DNA from: Porticoccaceae bacterium
GTDB lineage: Bacteria > Pseudomonadota > Gammaproteobacteria > Pseudomonadales > Porticoccaceae
Direction of reading: 5' to 3'
NCBI GenBank assembly: GCA_002692165.1
Contig: NZJL01000098.1
Span: 1 to 15,907, forward strand
DNA length: 15,907 nt
A program made the translations under genes and the position numbers. The notes under the pieces were generated by a model, which saw nothing but the letters and a program-made list of their open reading frames with translations, searched no databases and was not told the DNA's origin. This document shows, piece by piece, positions 1-8,166 of the stretch; position 1 is the stretch's first letter; each line of letters opens with the position of its first letter.

Positions 1-730
1 TCATATCAGGCATAAAAAAGCTCGTCCCCAATATCTGATCGAACAACATCATTATGCCGCTCACGAATAATGCAGGAAATGCCAGCAGTGCCAAGATGGT
101 TGCCACAAAAATACCCCAAACCGCCAATGGCATACGCATCAGTGTCATACCATGCGTCCTGGCCTGAAGCACCGTTGTTACATAATTAAGTCCGCCCATC
201 GTTGCCGCAATGATGAAGATTATTAGAGACACCAGCATCAAAATGATTCCCCACTCCACGCCAGGGGTGCCCTGAGAAATTGCCTGCGGAGGATACAGCG
301 TCCATCCCGCTCCAGTTGGCCCTCCGGGCACAAAAAAGCTCGCAAGCAGGACGATTACAGAGAGAAAATAAAACCAAACACTCAGCATATTCACGAATGG
401 GAATACCATGTCCCTTGCACCGAGCATAAGGGGTATCAAATAGTTCCCAAATCCTCCTAGAAAAAGAGCAGTCAACAGATACACCACCATGATCATTCCG
501 TGCATAGTCATCGCTTGATAATACTCCGTTGAGTCCATATCCAGGACTCCTGGAAAACCAATTTGCATTCTCATCAGTGCGGAAAGAAACAAAGCTATTA
601 GCCCGACACCGATGGCAATGAGAGAATATTGTATCGCTATTACCTTGTGATCTTGACTAAAAATATACTTCTCCCAAAACGCAGTGGGGTCATGCAAGTG
701 CTCATGCTCGGCGTCGTGGACGTAGGCCAT
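1..730 (-). CDS. ctaD: Cytochrome c oxidase subunit I, 3'-truncated by window edge
   Basis: This is the catalytic haem-copper subunit of an aa3-type terminal oxidase, an inner-membrane protein that reduces O2 and pumps protons. Only the first 243 codons are in the window, so no stop codon is seen. The translation begins MAYVHDAEHE and has several long hydrophobic helices. Family hallmarks are MTMHGMIMVVYLL (His77 is the expected low-spin haem a ligand), GGFGNYLIPLMLGARDM (Asp107 matches a conserved loop Asp) and GGLNYVTTVLQAR near residue 180. The CuB ligands and the proton-channel Glu lie beyond the edge. It follows ctaC by 21 bases in the same direction, so the two are almost certainly co-transcribed. 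The purine-rich GGAG, read on the minus strand just before the ATG, is a usable ribosome site. Cox11 and subunit III genes would be expected further left, by family habit only. Confidence 0.95.
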   Translation of the reverse strand, partial: MAYVHDAEHEHLHDPTAFWEKYIFSQDHKVIAIQYSLIAIGVGLIALFLSALMRMQIGFPGVLDMDSTEYYQAMTMHGMIMVVYLLTALFLGGFGNYLIPLMLGARDMVFPFVNMLSVWFYFLSVIVLLASFFVPGGPTGAGWTLYPPQAISQGTPGVEWGIILMLVSLIIFIIAATMGGLNYVTTVLQARTHGMTLMRMPLAVWGIFVATILALLAFPALFVSGIMMLFDQILGTSFFMPDM

Positions 731-751
731 ATTTAACTCCTTTCAATTATG

Positions 752-1858
752 CTAGTTTGCAATTTCATTGGATGACAGTGATACCATATAAGCTAATAAT
801 GCATCTAATTGCTCTTCACTGAAATCATAAGCCACCATGACAGGAGGATAGCCTTCTACCATCTTAGCGTTTGGCTCCACTATACTCTCGACTAGGTAGG
901 CCTCATCAACCAGAACTTCACTGCCATCAGTCAATTTTTCGTATCTTCCATACATATCTTTCCAGCCGGGACCTAATGCGGGCGACCCATCAATGCTGTG
1001 GCAGGCCATGCAACCTCTGTTGAGCGCAAGCCGCTCGCCCTGCTCCACCAAGCCTTCGCCCTCCCCACCTGCCAGTACCTGGGCAAAGGTCTTCTGGGAA
1101 GCAAGCCAAACGCCATAATCCTGCTCTCCTTCCACCACCATTTGACCACGCATGTTATAGTGGCCCACCCCACAATACTCAGCGCACGCCAGATCAAAAG
1201 TGCCCTCGACGGTAGGCGTAAACCAAAAGTAGGTGATTTGACCAGGAATCAAGTCCATTTTACCTCTAAACTCCGGAACATAAAAATCATGCAATACATC
1301 TTTTGAACGGAGATTAACCTTTATCGGCTGGTTCAGCAGAAGGTGCATTTGGTTTCCCATGACAATTATGTCGTCTTGCCCGTTTGAATCCTCAGGGTCT
1401 ATCCCAAAATTGTTAATGTCGTCCATCAGGTTGATGCTGGTACGCCCGAACATCTGATCTTCTCCGGGTAGACGGAAGCTCCAAGTCCATTGCTCACCCA
1501 AAGCCTCAAATTCTACTGCCTCGTCAGGAACGTGTACGAAGTCGCTGTAAACGATTAGGCCTGGGGCCAAAAGCAGACAAATTCCGGCGGTGGTAATCCA
1601 AATCAGCCTACCTTCTAATTTCTTGTCTTCTCTTTGATATTCTGACTTTCGCCCAGGCTTCGCCTGATACTTAAAAACACAAAAAATCATAAATGCAACA
1701 ATAGCGATAAAGAAAATTCCAGTGACAAGAAATGTAAACGATAATGTGTCGTCAATGGTTCCCCAGTTAGATCCTAGGGGGGAAATTTGCCACGGGCTCA
1801 CAAAATGGAATACCACAGATGCAAACAGCAGCAAAGCAAAAATTATGGCAACGATCAT
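752..1858 (-). CDS. ctaC: Cytochrome c oxidase subunit II with C-terminal cytochrome c domain
   Basis: Subunit II takes electrons from cytochrome c into the CuA centre and passes them to subunit I. The 368 residues show three hydrophobic segments (about 3-20, 40-62 and 86-104), then a periplasmic cupredoxin domain. The CuA ligands are His190 (VLHDF) and the cluster CAEYCGVGHYNM: Cys225, Glu227, Cys229, His233, Met236. A fused cytochrome c domain follows, with a CMACH haem site (Cys283, Cys286, His287). Met341 in GYPPVM is the likely axial ligand; Met333 is the alternative. The fusion marks this as a caac-type subunit II that carries its own electron-entry haem. The ATG at 1858 is the first ATG, GTG or TTG after an in-frame upstream stop, but no good Shine-Dalgarno precedes it. 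It is the first gene of the oxidase operon, read leftward. Confidence 0.96.
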   Translation of the reverse strand: MIVAIIFALLLFASVVFHFVSPWQISPLGSNWGTIDDTLSFTFLVTGIFFIAIVAFMIFCVFKYQAKPGRKSEYQREDKKLEGRLIWITTAGICLLLAPGLIVYSDFVHVPDEAVEFEALGEQWTWSFRLPGEDQMFGRTSINLMDDINNFGIDPEDSNGQDDIIVMGNQMHLLLNQPIKVNLRSKDVLHDFYVPEFRGKMDLIPGQITYFWFTPTVEGTFDLACAEYCGVGHYNMRGQMVVEGEQDYGVWLASQKTFAQVLAGGEGEGLVEQGERLALNRGCMACHSIDGSPALGPGWKDMYGRYEKLTDGSEVLVDEAYLVESIVEPNAKMVEGYPPVMVAYDFSEEQLDALLAYMVSLSSNEIAN

Positions 1859-2205
1859 AGCAATTTGACCCGTAGTAAGACGGCGCGAACTGTATCGAAT
1901 TTTGCCTCAGTTGGCAAGCTGTCTCGACATGTTTGTGACCAAATCTTTATATGAAAATTCAAGGATGCACACCTCTCATGAAACGTATAACAGTGGCGCA
2001 TACCGCTTTTGCGGTGAGCTGACAAATATCGGTATATACGAACAGACTTCCTAATCCGATTAATGGCATTAACAGCATATGACTTAGTAACAACCAAATG
2101 CCGTTTATTGCATCTTGCAGTCATTAAAATTGTGCATAACTCGTTTTGGCGCTAGTATCAATTTCTGGAAAACTAATCGAAAAAACATACAAGTAGACAT
2201 GGAAA
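1859..2205. promoter_or_regulatory. Divergent intergenic region between ctaC and ptrB
   Basis: These 347 bases separate two divergent genes and should hold both promoters. Inverted repeats are visible at 1902-1917 (TTGCC, 6-base loop, GGCAA), in the ctaC leader, and at 2002-2015 (ACCGC, TTTT, GCGGT). For the rightward gene a weak sigma70-like pair is TTGTGC (2130-2135), a 17-base spacer and TAGTAT (2153-2158); it matches consensus at only 3 and 4 of 6 positions. For ctaC I see a TATAAA on the minus strand near 1950 but no convincing -35. An 89-codon minus-strand frame here overlaps the ctaC start by an ATGA, but it has no ribosome site and looks random in composition. Confidence 0.35.
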
Positions 2206-4356
2206 ATGAGCCGACAAATCATATCACTCACCAGGCCTGCGCTTGCAGTTATTCTCATCACGCTGTTAGTTTCTTGCCGAGGTAACCACTCAATGACCAG
2301 CTTAAATGTCTTGCCCCAACCACCCGTTGCGAAAAAAGTGGCTCGTGAACTAACGAACCATGGTCACACACGCGTCGATAATTACTACTGGCTGAGAGAT
2401 GACCGGCGCAAGGATCCCGATGTTCTCGAGTATTTAAATGCTGAAAATGAATACACAAAAAAAGTACTCGAACCCATCGAAAATCTGAGAAATGAAATCT
2501 ATGGCGAAATAATCAGTCGAATTCAGAAGGATGACTCTGGCGTACCCGTAAAAGATAACGATTATTGGTATTCATACCGTTACTCTGGTGACAACGAGCA
2601 CCCAATTTACTGGCGTACAAAGGATCCCTCCGACTCGGCTGAGCAGGTTTTGTTAAATGTGAATGAACTGGCTAAAGGCCATGAATACTTCCGCGTAGCC
2701 AACCTGGTCGTGAGTGATGACAACAAAATCTTAGCGTATGCATACGACAATGTGTCGAGGCGACAATACAAAATTGCTTTCAAAGATATCTCTTCAGGCC
2801 AAACTCTTGAAGATTCACTTATCAATGTGGATTCCGACATAATATGGGCAAGCGACAGCAAATCCATACTCTACATTGCAAAGCAACCTCAAACCTTATT
2901 GGGGTACCAGGTTTATCGGCATGTTCTCGGAGAAACACAGGCTGAGGATCAATTAATATATGAGGAAACAGATGAGAGTTTTTACACCGGCCTCGGCAGA
3001 TCCAAAGACCGAAGCCTTATTTATGTCTACCATGACAGCACTACAACAAAAGGAGTATCAATCGCAGACGCTAATCAACCAAATGATTTATCACCTTTCC
3101 TCGCATTGGAGGAAGGCCATGAGTATTCCATCTCGAAGCTCGACGATTCAGTTTATATTTTAACTAATTGGGAAGCTGTCAACTTCCGCGTGATGAAAGC
3201 CGATTTAAATCGAGCTGCGAATAAAAACAATTGGATTGAAGTGGTACCTCACAGAGATGATACCCTTCTAGAAGCGATTGAATTATTTAATGGTCACCTC
3301 GCACTTCAAGAAAGACGCTTTGGTCAAAATTATGTATCCGTTCTTAATCTGACGTCAGGCAGGACCATCGAGCTTGAGTTTGATGAGTCGGTCTATGTGG
3401 TTGAATTCGAAAATAACATCGATTTCAGCGAGGACTATCTTCGCGTCTACTACAGTTCTCCGGTGACACCCGGATCTATTTATGACATTGATTTAAATAC
3501 ATCTGAAAAAGTGTTGCGAAAAAGAGACAAAGTGATCGGAGATTTTGACGCAGGAAACTATAAAACTGAGAGACTGTTTGTTCGATCTCGAGATGAAAAA
3601 GATATTCCAGTGACACTGATGTATCGAAAAGATTCTTTCAAAAAAAACAGTGAGAATCCAATGCATCAATATGGATACGGGGCATACGGTATTACCATCG
3701 ATCCCTACTTCCGGTCTCATGCACTTTCGCTAGCTGACAGAGGGTTCGTATTAGCCACAGCTCATGTTCGAGGTAGCGAGATGCTTGGAAGAGATTGGTA
3801 TTTCAATGGTCGGCAAGAACATAAGATAAACAGTTTTCATGATTTTATTGACGTAACAAAAGGGTTGACTGATAAGGGGTATGCAGACCCCAATAGAATC
3901 TTTGCCGCCGGCGGAAGCGCTGGTGGTCTGCTAATGGGCGCTGTGGCAAATATGGCGCCAGAGCTATATCTTGGCATTGCATCTCACGTACCGTTCGTTG
4001 ATGTTGTAACTACAATGAACGATCCTAGTATCCCTTTAACCTCCAATGAGTACGACGAATGGGGCAACTCTGCTAATGAGGAGGACTACTACAATATGTT
4101 GGCTTACTCACCCTACGATCAAATACGAGAGGTCAGCTACCCCAACATACTGGTGACCACAGGCTTGCATGATTCTCAAGTTCAATACTTCGAACCCGCT
4201 AAATGGGTCGCAAAACTCAGAGCACTCAAAAAAGACAACAACATACTAGTCCTTGACACGGATATGACGGTTGGGCATGGCGGAAGTTCGGGACGCTTCA
4301 GACGTCATAAAACAAGAGCCCTAGAGTACGCTTTTTTCATTGACCTCGCTAAGTAA
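2206..4356 (+). CDS. ptrB: Oligopeptidase B-type serine peptidase (S9A), predicted lipoprotein
   Basis: This is a prolyl-oligopeptidase-family peptidase of 716 residues; oligopeptidase B cleaves short peptides after Lys or Arg. An N-terminal beta-propeller region (about 40-450) precedes an alpha/beta-hydrolase domain. The nucleophile is Ser571 in GGSAGGLLMGAV, and the rest of the triad is Asp656 (TTGLHDSQVQYFEP) and His691 (VGHGGSSGRF). DVVTTMNDPSIPLTSNEYDE is characteristic of oligopeptidase B. The first 24 residues form a lipoprotein signal: Arg3 and Arg10, a hydrophobic stretch, and the lipobox LVSC with Cys24 as the lipidation site. Oligopeptidase B of E. coli is cytoplasmic, so membrane anchoring is an inference worth noting. 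It starts at ATG 2206 behind a weak GGAA. A short GGGTC/GACCC hairpin (4384-4396) lies downstream but lacks a strong T run. It appears monocistronic. Confidence 0.93.
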   Translation: MSRQIISLTRPALAVILITLLVSCRGNHSMTSLNVLPQPPVAKKVARELTNHGHTRVDNYYWLRDDRRKDPDVLEYLNAENEYTKKVLEPIENLRNEIYGEIISRIQKDDSGVPVKDNDYWYSYRYSGDNEHPIYWRTKDPSDSAEQVLLNVNELAKGHEYFRVANLVVSDDNKILAYAYDNVSRRQYKIAFKDISSGQTLEDSLINVDSDIIWASDSKSILYIAKQPQTLLGYQVYRHVLGETQAEDQLIYEETDESFYTGLGRSKDRSLIYVYHDSTTTKGVSIADANQPNDLSPFLALEEGHEYSISKLDDSVYILTNWEAVNFRVMKADLNRAANKNNWIEVVPHRDDTLLEAIELFNGHLALQERRFGQNYVSVLNLTSGRTIELEFDESVYVVEFENNIDFSEDYLRVYYSSPVTPGSIYDIDLNTSEKVLRKRDKVIGDFDAGNYKTERLFVRSRDEKDIPVTLMYRKDSFKKNSENPMHQYGYGAYGITIDPYFRSHALSLADRGFVLATAHVRGSEMLGRDWYFNGRQEHKINSFHDFIDVTKGLTDKGYADPNRIFAAGGSAGGLLMGAVANMAPELYLGIASHVPFVDVVTTMNDPSIPLTSNEYDEWGNSANEEDYYNMLAYSPYDQIREVSYPNILVTTGLHDSQVQYFEPAKWVAKLRALKKDNNILVLDTDMTVGHGGSSGRFRRHKTRALEYAFFIDLAK

Positions 4357-4460
4357 CATGCCGCTAAATTGTTGCTTCGGCCGGGGTCTGAGACCCAATT
4401 AACTTTAGAAAACCCAGATTTCATAAAAGACTGATGTCGCTTAAAAGAGATGCTAAATAA

Positions 4461-5111
4461 ATGAAAAAGGACGATTTTGATTGGCCCTCCTATGGAGAGA
4501 AAAACTGTAAAGAGGCAATTTGCCATCTCAGGGATGAGGAAGGTTGGAACATTTTTTACGAGCTTCTTGCCCCCGATTTAAAAGCAGAAGCAAAATTACT
4601 AGAACGTTTCAGACCTGTGAATCGATCAACATTCGAACTAGACACCTACTCCCTCGTAAGAGTGCTAGCTGATGAGATTCCGCCTTTAGATGTTGGGGGA
4701 TGTTTATTGGTATTCAAAAGTTCGATTACAGAAAATTTCGCAATTGTTTATCGACCGAGAAGCGGCATCGCAACAGACAGCGTTTTAGACTTTCATCTTT
4801 TGTATCAGATGGCATTTTGGACAAGCTATGCTGACATCTTTCTGGAATATGACAAACTCTCATCTGAAAAATTCAACCACCTCGATTTAGAGTCTTTTAA
4901 CCAAGAAGACGCTGACATCGTCTGGAATGAAATGAATAGCGGTTACCATAAAAGTTTTATCCTTCCCCAGGAGTTATCGTTTTTAGGCTGGTTAGATCAA
5001 TTACGGAGCTTCGCTAATTCGGTGAATCGAAATGATTATGATTCCATGCCAATAGCTCCGCCCAAGAATAGCGATACATTCATTCTATTTGATCTGCCGC
5101 GTAAAAGCTGA
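4461..5111 (+). CDS. Hypothetical protein, 216 residues
   Basis: I do not recognise this protein. It begins MKKDDFDWPSYGEK, has no signal peptide or membrane segment, and is fairly acidic and rich in aromatic residues, so it is probably a soluble cytoplasmic protein. The codon pattern looks coding: the frame is long and uninterrupted and competing frames are short. An AGAGA at 4446-4450 lies ten bases before the ATG, a weak ribosome site. Hydrophobic stretches such as GGCLLVFKSS (about 79-88) and FILPQELSFLGW (about 166-177) look like buried strands and helices. It lies between ptrB and a decayed LLM oxidoreductase gene on the same strand, with gaps of 104 and 216 bases, so it need not be in an operon with either. 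A weak hairpin followed by six Ts (about 5202-5228) may terminate it. No function is proposed. Confidence 0.72.
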   Translation: MKKDDFDWPSYGEKNCKEAICHLRDEEGWNIFYELLAPDLKAEAKLLERFRPVNRSTFELDTYSLVRVLADEIPPLDVGGCLLVFKSSITENFAIVYRPRSGIATDSVLDFHLLYQMAFWTSYADIFLEYDKLSSEKFNHLDLESFNQEDADIVWNEMNSGYHKSFILPQELSFLGWLDQLRSFANSVNRNDYDSMPIAPPKNSDTFILFDLPRKS

Positions 5112-5327
5112 GATGGATTCGTCCATTAAGCACTTCAATAAAAGCTTCGGCCCATGTGCGTTGTAAAATTCCGACCAATTTTCTAGCGCATGACGGTTGG
5201 TAACCCGTTATCTTTTGTAAGGTTTTTTGATCTTGACAGTTAGAGACCGGCCTGCAAGTGTGGTACTGACTGAGGAAGACTACTTTCTGGTCTTGCAACT
5301 TTAAGTCTTGAGCCCACAACCGCTAGT

Positions 5328-6393
5328 TTGACAATTAGTTCAGAGACTTTAACAGGGGGAGCTATTATAGAGTTTGGTATAATCATGGAATCCTCTCCCG
5401 GTTACACTGCCTCCCTCGCCGCAGAAATCGAAAATCTTGGCTTTGACATTTTGTTATGCCCTGACACTCAAAACCTAACACCTGATCCTATCGGACAGCT
5501 GTCCCTTGCGAGCAAATCGACCTCCAAACTGCATCTTGGGACTGGAGTAACCAATCCGATCACCAGAGATGTTGCTGTCGTGGCTTGCTCAATGATGACC
5601 TTACATTTGGAATCTGGAGGGAGAGCTATATGCGGCGTTGGCCGAGGGGATTCTTCAGCAGCTCACATAGGTCTAAAAAATAGCTCAACACTCCAGCTTA
5701 GGCACTTTATCGAAGATTTTAAAAGATATGTGAGTGGAAAAGAGGTAATAAGAAATGGCAAGCAGTCACGATTTAGATGGTTGGAAGATAGAAAGACTTC
5801 GCAACTAAACATCGATGTGGCTTGCACGGGGCCAAAAACTATAAAAATGGCTTCAGAAGTCGCAGATAGGATCAGTTTTGCAGTAGGAAGCGCTCCTGAG
5901 CAACTTGAATGGGCTGTGAGCGTTGCCGAAAACCAGCTTAAAGAAATTGGGCGCCCCCAAGAAAGTATCCAAATCGGGGCGTACCTAAATATTGTGTGTG
6001 ACCCTGTCGAGCAAAATGCAATTAATTTAGGTCGGATGATTGCTGGTATGGTGGCGCATTTCGCTGGAATGAAAGGTGCCCCTTTGAATCATTTGCCAAA
6101 AAACCTTAAAAGTATTGCGAAGAAACTGCGCGACGGTTACGACATGGCTAAACATTCGCAAGACACAGGCAATCACCCCCAATTGATCTCGGATGATTTT
6201 GTCGACTGGTTTTCCATTTGTGGTTCAGCTGAGAAATGCGCTTCTCGGTTGAGAAAGCTGACCGACCTTGGATTGGAGCACGTTTATCAACTCGGAGGCT
6301 CCCCCAATTGCTGAGCCTCATGGTGAAAGACAAGTCGCGTTGGTACAGCAAGCCTCACTTTTTGCAAACGAGGTTATTCCCCATTTTCGATAA
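5328..6393 (+). pseudogene. LLM-class flavin-dependent oxidoreductase, probable pseudogene (start lost, 3' frameshift)
   Basis: The family is the luciferase-like monooxygenase fold, a TIM barrel using FMN or F420; the substrate is unknown. The open frame 5328-6314 starts at a TTG without a ribosome site and gives 328 residues. Family signatures, in that numbering, are EFGIIM (15-20, first strand), GTGVTNPITRD (71-81) and GVGRGDSSAAHIG (103-115). Two lesions are visible. First, a strong ribosome-site match AGGGGGAG (5354-5361) sits five bases before ATA GAG TTT GGT (5367), where relatives normally read ATG followed by a residue and FG; this looks like ATG changed to ATA. Second, at the C run 6301-6305 the frame exits to stop at 6314. 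Removing one C continues through IAEPHGERQ to an end EVIPHFR and TAA at 6391-6393, a typical LLM C-terminus. The repaired product would be 341 residues, normal for the family. The truncated form might still fold. It is 27 bases from an equally broken transporter gene. Confidence 0.75.
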
Positions 6394-6420
6394 ACAATCA
6401 TTACATCTTCGTGAGGAGCA

Positions 6421-7744
6421 ATGGCCCCTGTGAGCAATCAAAGCAGCGCATGCTATCGTTGGTACGTGGTTGCAATTTTAACTCTCGCATATCTAGTTTC
6501 ATTCTTAGACAGGCAGATTTTAGCTTTGATGGTGGGCCCAATTAAAGCTGATTTGCAATTGACTGATACCGAAATTAGCCTGCTAATGGGCGTTGCATTT
6601 AGCTTATTCTATGCGTTTATGGGAATCCCTCTCGGCAGGTTGGCAGACCGCACATGCCGCCGGAACATAATCATCATCGGAATTACATTTTGGAGCATTA
6701 TGTCAGCAGCATCCGGGCTCGCTTTAAAGTTTAATCATTTATTGATGGCTAGAATTGGTGTTGGTGCAGGTGAGGCAAGCCTTACGCCGAGTGCCATATC
6801 AATGATCTCAGATTATTTCTCCCGGCATGAAAGGGGCCGAGCAATAGCATTTTATAACATGGGAGTGTCTCTCAGTACGGGCATAGCGATGGTTCTCGGG
6901 GGTGCCGTCATCAGCTTCGTGGTGAATAGTCCAATTGTCGACATTCCTTTTCTTGGGACGCTCAATAAGTGGCAGTATGTATTCTTCATTGTTTCGATAC
7001 CTGGCCTCCTCCTAGCGCTTGTTGTCTTGCTCACAATATCATAACCCGTGCGAACCGAGACGCTAAAAACAGAAGAAACGAATCTTTCAATAGCTCTCGT
7101 GTCCCGCTACATGCGCGAGCAATTAAATATCTATCTGCCTGTCTATCTAGCTTTGTCGCTGTCAACCCTAGTCGGCTATGCCTACTTCTCTTGGGTGCCA
7201 ACTTTGTTCGTAAGAATTTTTGGTTGGAGCATACCAGAGATAGGTTATGCTTTTGGCTTGATCGTTTTAATCGCTGCGCCATGTGGAGTCATCTTATGCG
7301 GCTGGCTTATTGACAAACTATACCGAGAGGGAATACTTGATGCTTCACTCAGGATTGCACTATCCGGCTCAGTATTAATGCTTCCGTCTTCGGTCGCACT
7401 GCCTTTGGCGCCAAATGCCGAGTGGGCTTTATTCTTCATCGCTCTGACTATGTTTGGAGGCGCCATGACTAGCGCCTCTGGTGTCGTAGCGATTGATACT
7501 GTAACACCAAACCAAATGCGAGGACAGGCAACTGCCGTCTATCTCTTTTGCATTCTTTTTTCGGGTTGAGCATCGGAGCCACCTCTATAGCTCTTATTAC
7601 TGACTACATTTTTAACGATGAGAAAATGCTATCTTGGTCAATGAGTATAGTGTGTTTCGCTTATCTCTATGTTCAATCCTAATGTTTTTGGGCAGCATGC
7701 ACCCATTTTCCAGAGCAGTCCGAAGCATTGAAGCAAACACATAG
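6421..7744 (+). pseudogene. MFS transporter pseudogene (nonsense codon plus two frameshifts)
   Basis: This was a 12-helix major facilitator transporter of the spinster-like type common in marine proteobacteria; its substrate is unknown. The N-terminal half has YRWYVVAILTLAYLVSFLDR, the loop motif GRLADRTCRR, and GVGAGEASLTPSAISMISDY. Three lesions break it. A TAA at 7042-7044 stops the first part, and the same frame resumes at once (VRTETLK) to 7569. At the T run 7556-7561 one missing base shifts the frame; adding one T gives FFGLSIGATSIALITDY, as expected for helix 11. A second single-base loss between about 7645 and 7672 moves the frame again to SILMFLGSMHPFSRAVRSIEANT and TAG at 7742-7744. 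Restoring both bases gives 441 residues, the usual length. A GAGGAG at 6413-6418 precedes ATG 6421 by only two bases and GTG 6430 by eleven, so the original start is uncertain. None of the fragments is likely to transport. Confidence 0.85.
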
Positions 7745-7807
7745 TGGTCAAAAATTCTCAACCAAATTTTAAACGCTGTAAAAAAAATGACAAAACGTCT
7801 GTTTCGA

Positions 7808-7835
7808 TTGCGATGACGCACTCACGAGTTATAAT
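7808..7835 (+). promoter_or_regulatory. Candidate sigma70 promoter upstream of tRNA-His
   Basis: TTGCGA (7808-7813), a 16-base spacer and a perfect TATAAT (7830-7835) form a good sigma70 pair. The GC-rich stretch ACCGCC right after the -10 resembles the discriminator of stringently controlled stable-RNA promoters. The next gene is tRNA-His about 170 bases on, an unusually long leader; I see no closer promoter. The 262 bases between the MFS relic (7744) and the tRNA hold no convincing coding frame. An upstream tRNA gene may have been lost here, which is inference only. Confidence 0.5.
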
Positions 7836-8006
7836 ACCGCCACGTTGTCGCTCAGTACTTGCCGGGAGTCAAATGTGCCGACATCAATATTGTTACCTTA
7901 TTGAAGCACTGGCTTAATCAAGGATTCGGAAAAAAGCTCAGATAAAGTAATTTTTCAAATCTGATAACCGAAAATTTGATTTGCGACCAGTAAATCTTCG
8001 ATTAGT

Positions 8007-8083
8007 GGTGGGCGTAGCTCAGTTGGTAGAGCCCCGGATTGTGATTCCGGTGGTCGCGGGTTCAATCCCCGTCGTCCACCCCA
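8007..8083 (+). tRNA. tRNA-His (anticodon GTG)
   Basis: This is a complete cloverleaf of 77 bases. The acceptor pairs 8007-8014 with 8073-8080, including the extra G at position -1 opposite C73 that identifies histidine tRNAs for HisRS. The CCA at 8081-8083 is encoded. The D arm contains AGCTCAGTTGGTAGAGC. The anticodon arm CCGGATTGTGATTCCGG carries GTG in the loop. The T arm is GCGGG, loop TTCAATC, CCCGT. All stems pair, with G-U wobbles at the acceptor and T stem. It lies upstream of folD, a tRNA/folD neighbourhood I recall from Pseudomonas. A degraded second copy follows 144 bases downstream. Confidence 0.97.
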
Positions 8084-8138
8084 CTTTAAAGGTTTATTAA
8101 TCAATAGGTTAGAGACTTTTTAAATAAAAATTAGCAAT

Positions 8139-8160
8139 TTTCGGCAGTCTTTCGGCAGTC
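8139..8160. repeat. Tandem 11-base direct repeat
   Basis: TTTCGGCAGTC occurs twice head to tail with no mismatch. TCGGCA in either unit can pair with TGCCGA at 8177-8182, just inside the degraded tRNA copy, and GTC (8158-8160) with GAC (8171-8173). A hairpin in this spacer is therefore possible. It may be simple slippage; no function can be assigned. Confidence 0.6.
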
Positions 8161-8166
8161 TTAGTT

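Noticed and set aside
1855..2124. 89-codon minus-strand frame overlapping the ctaC start by ATGA
   Set aside because: No ribosome site, biased toward Arg, Cys and His in a random-looking way, and it fills the space expected for promoters.
4384..4396. GGGTC/GACCC hairpin after ptrB as an intrinsic terminator
   Set aside because: The stem has only five pairs with a three-base loop, and no T run follows.
5233..5238. Perfect TTGACA upstream of the LLM gene as a promoter -35
   Set aside because: No acceptable -10 occurs 16-18 bases downstream, nor does a sigma54-type GG-N10-GC fit.
5080..5319. 79-codon minus-strand frame between the hypothetical gene and the LLM gene
   Set aside because: No recognisable motif or ribosome site, and it overlaps the end of the opposite-strand gene; probably chance.
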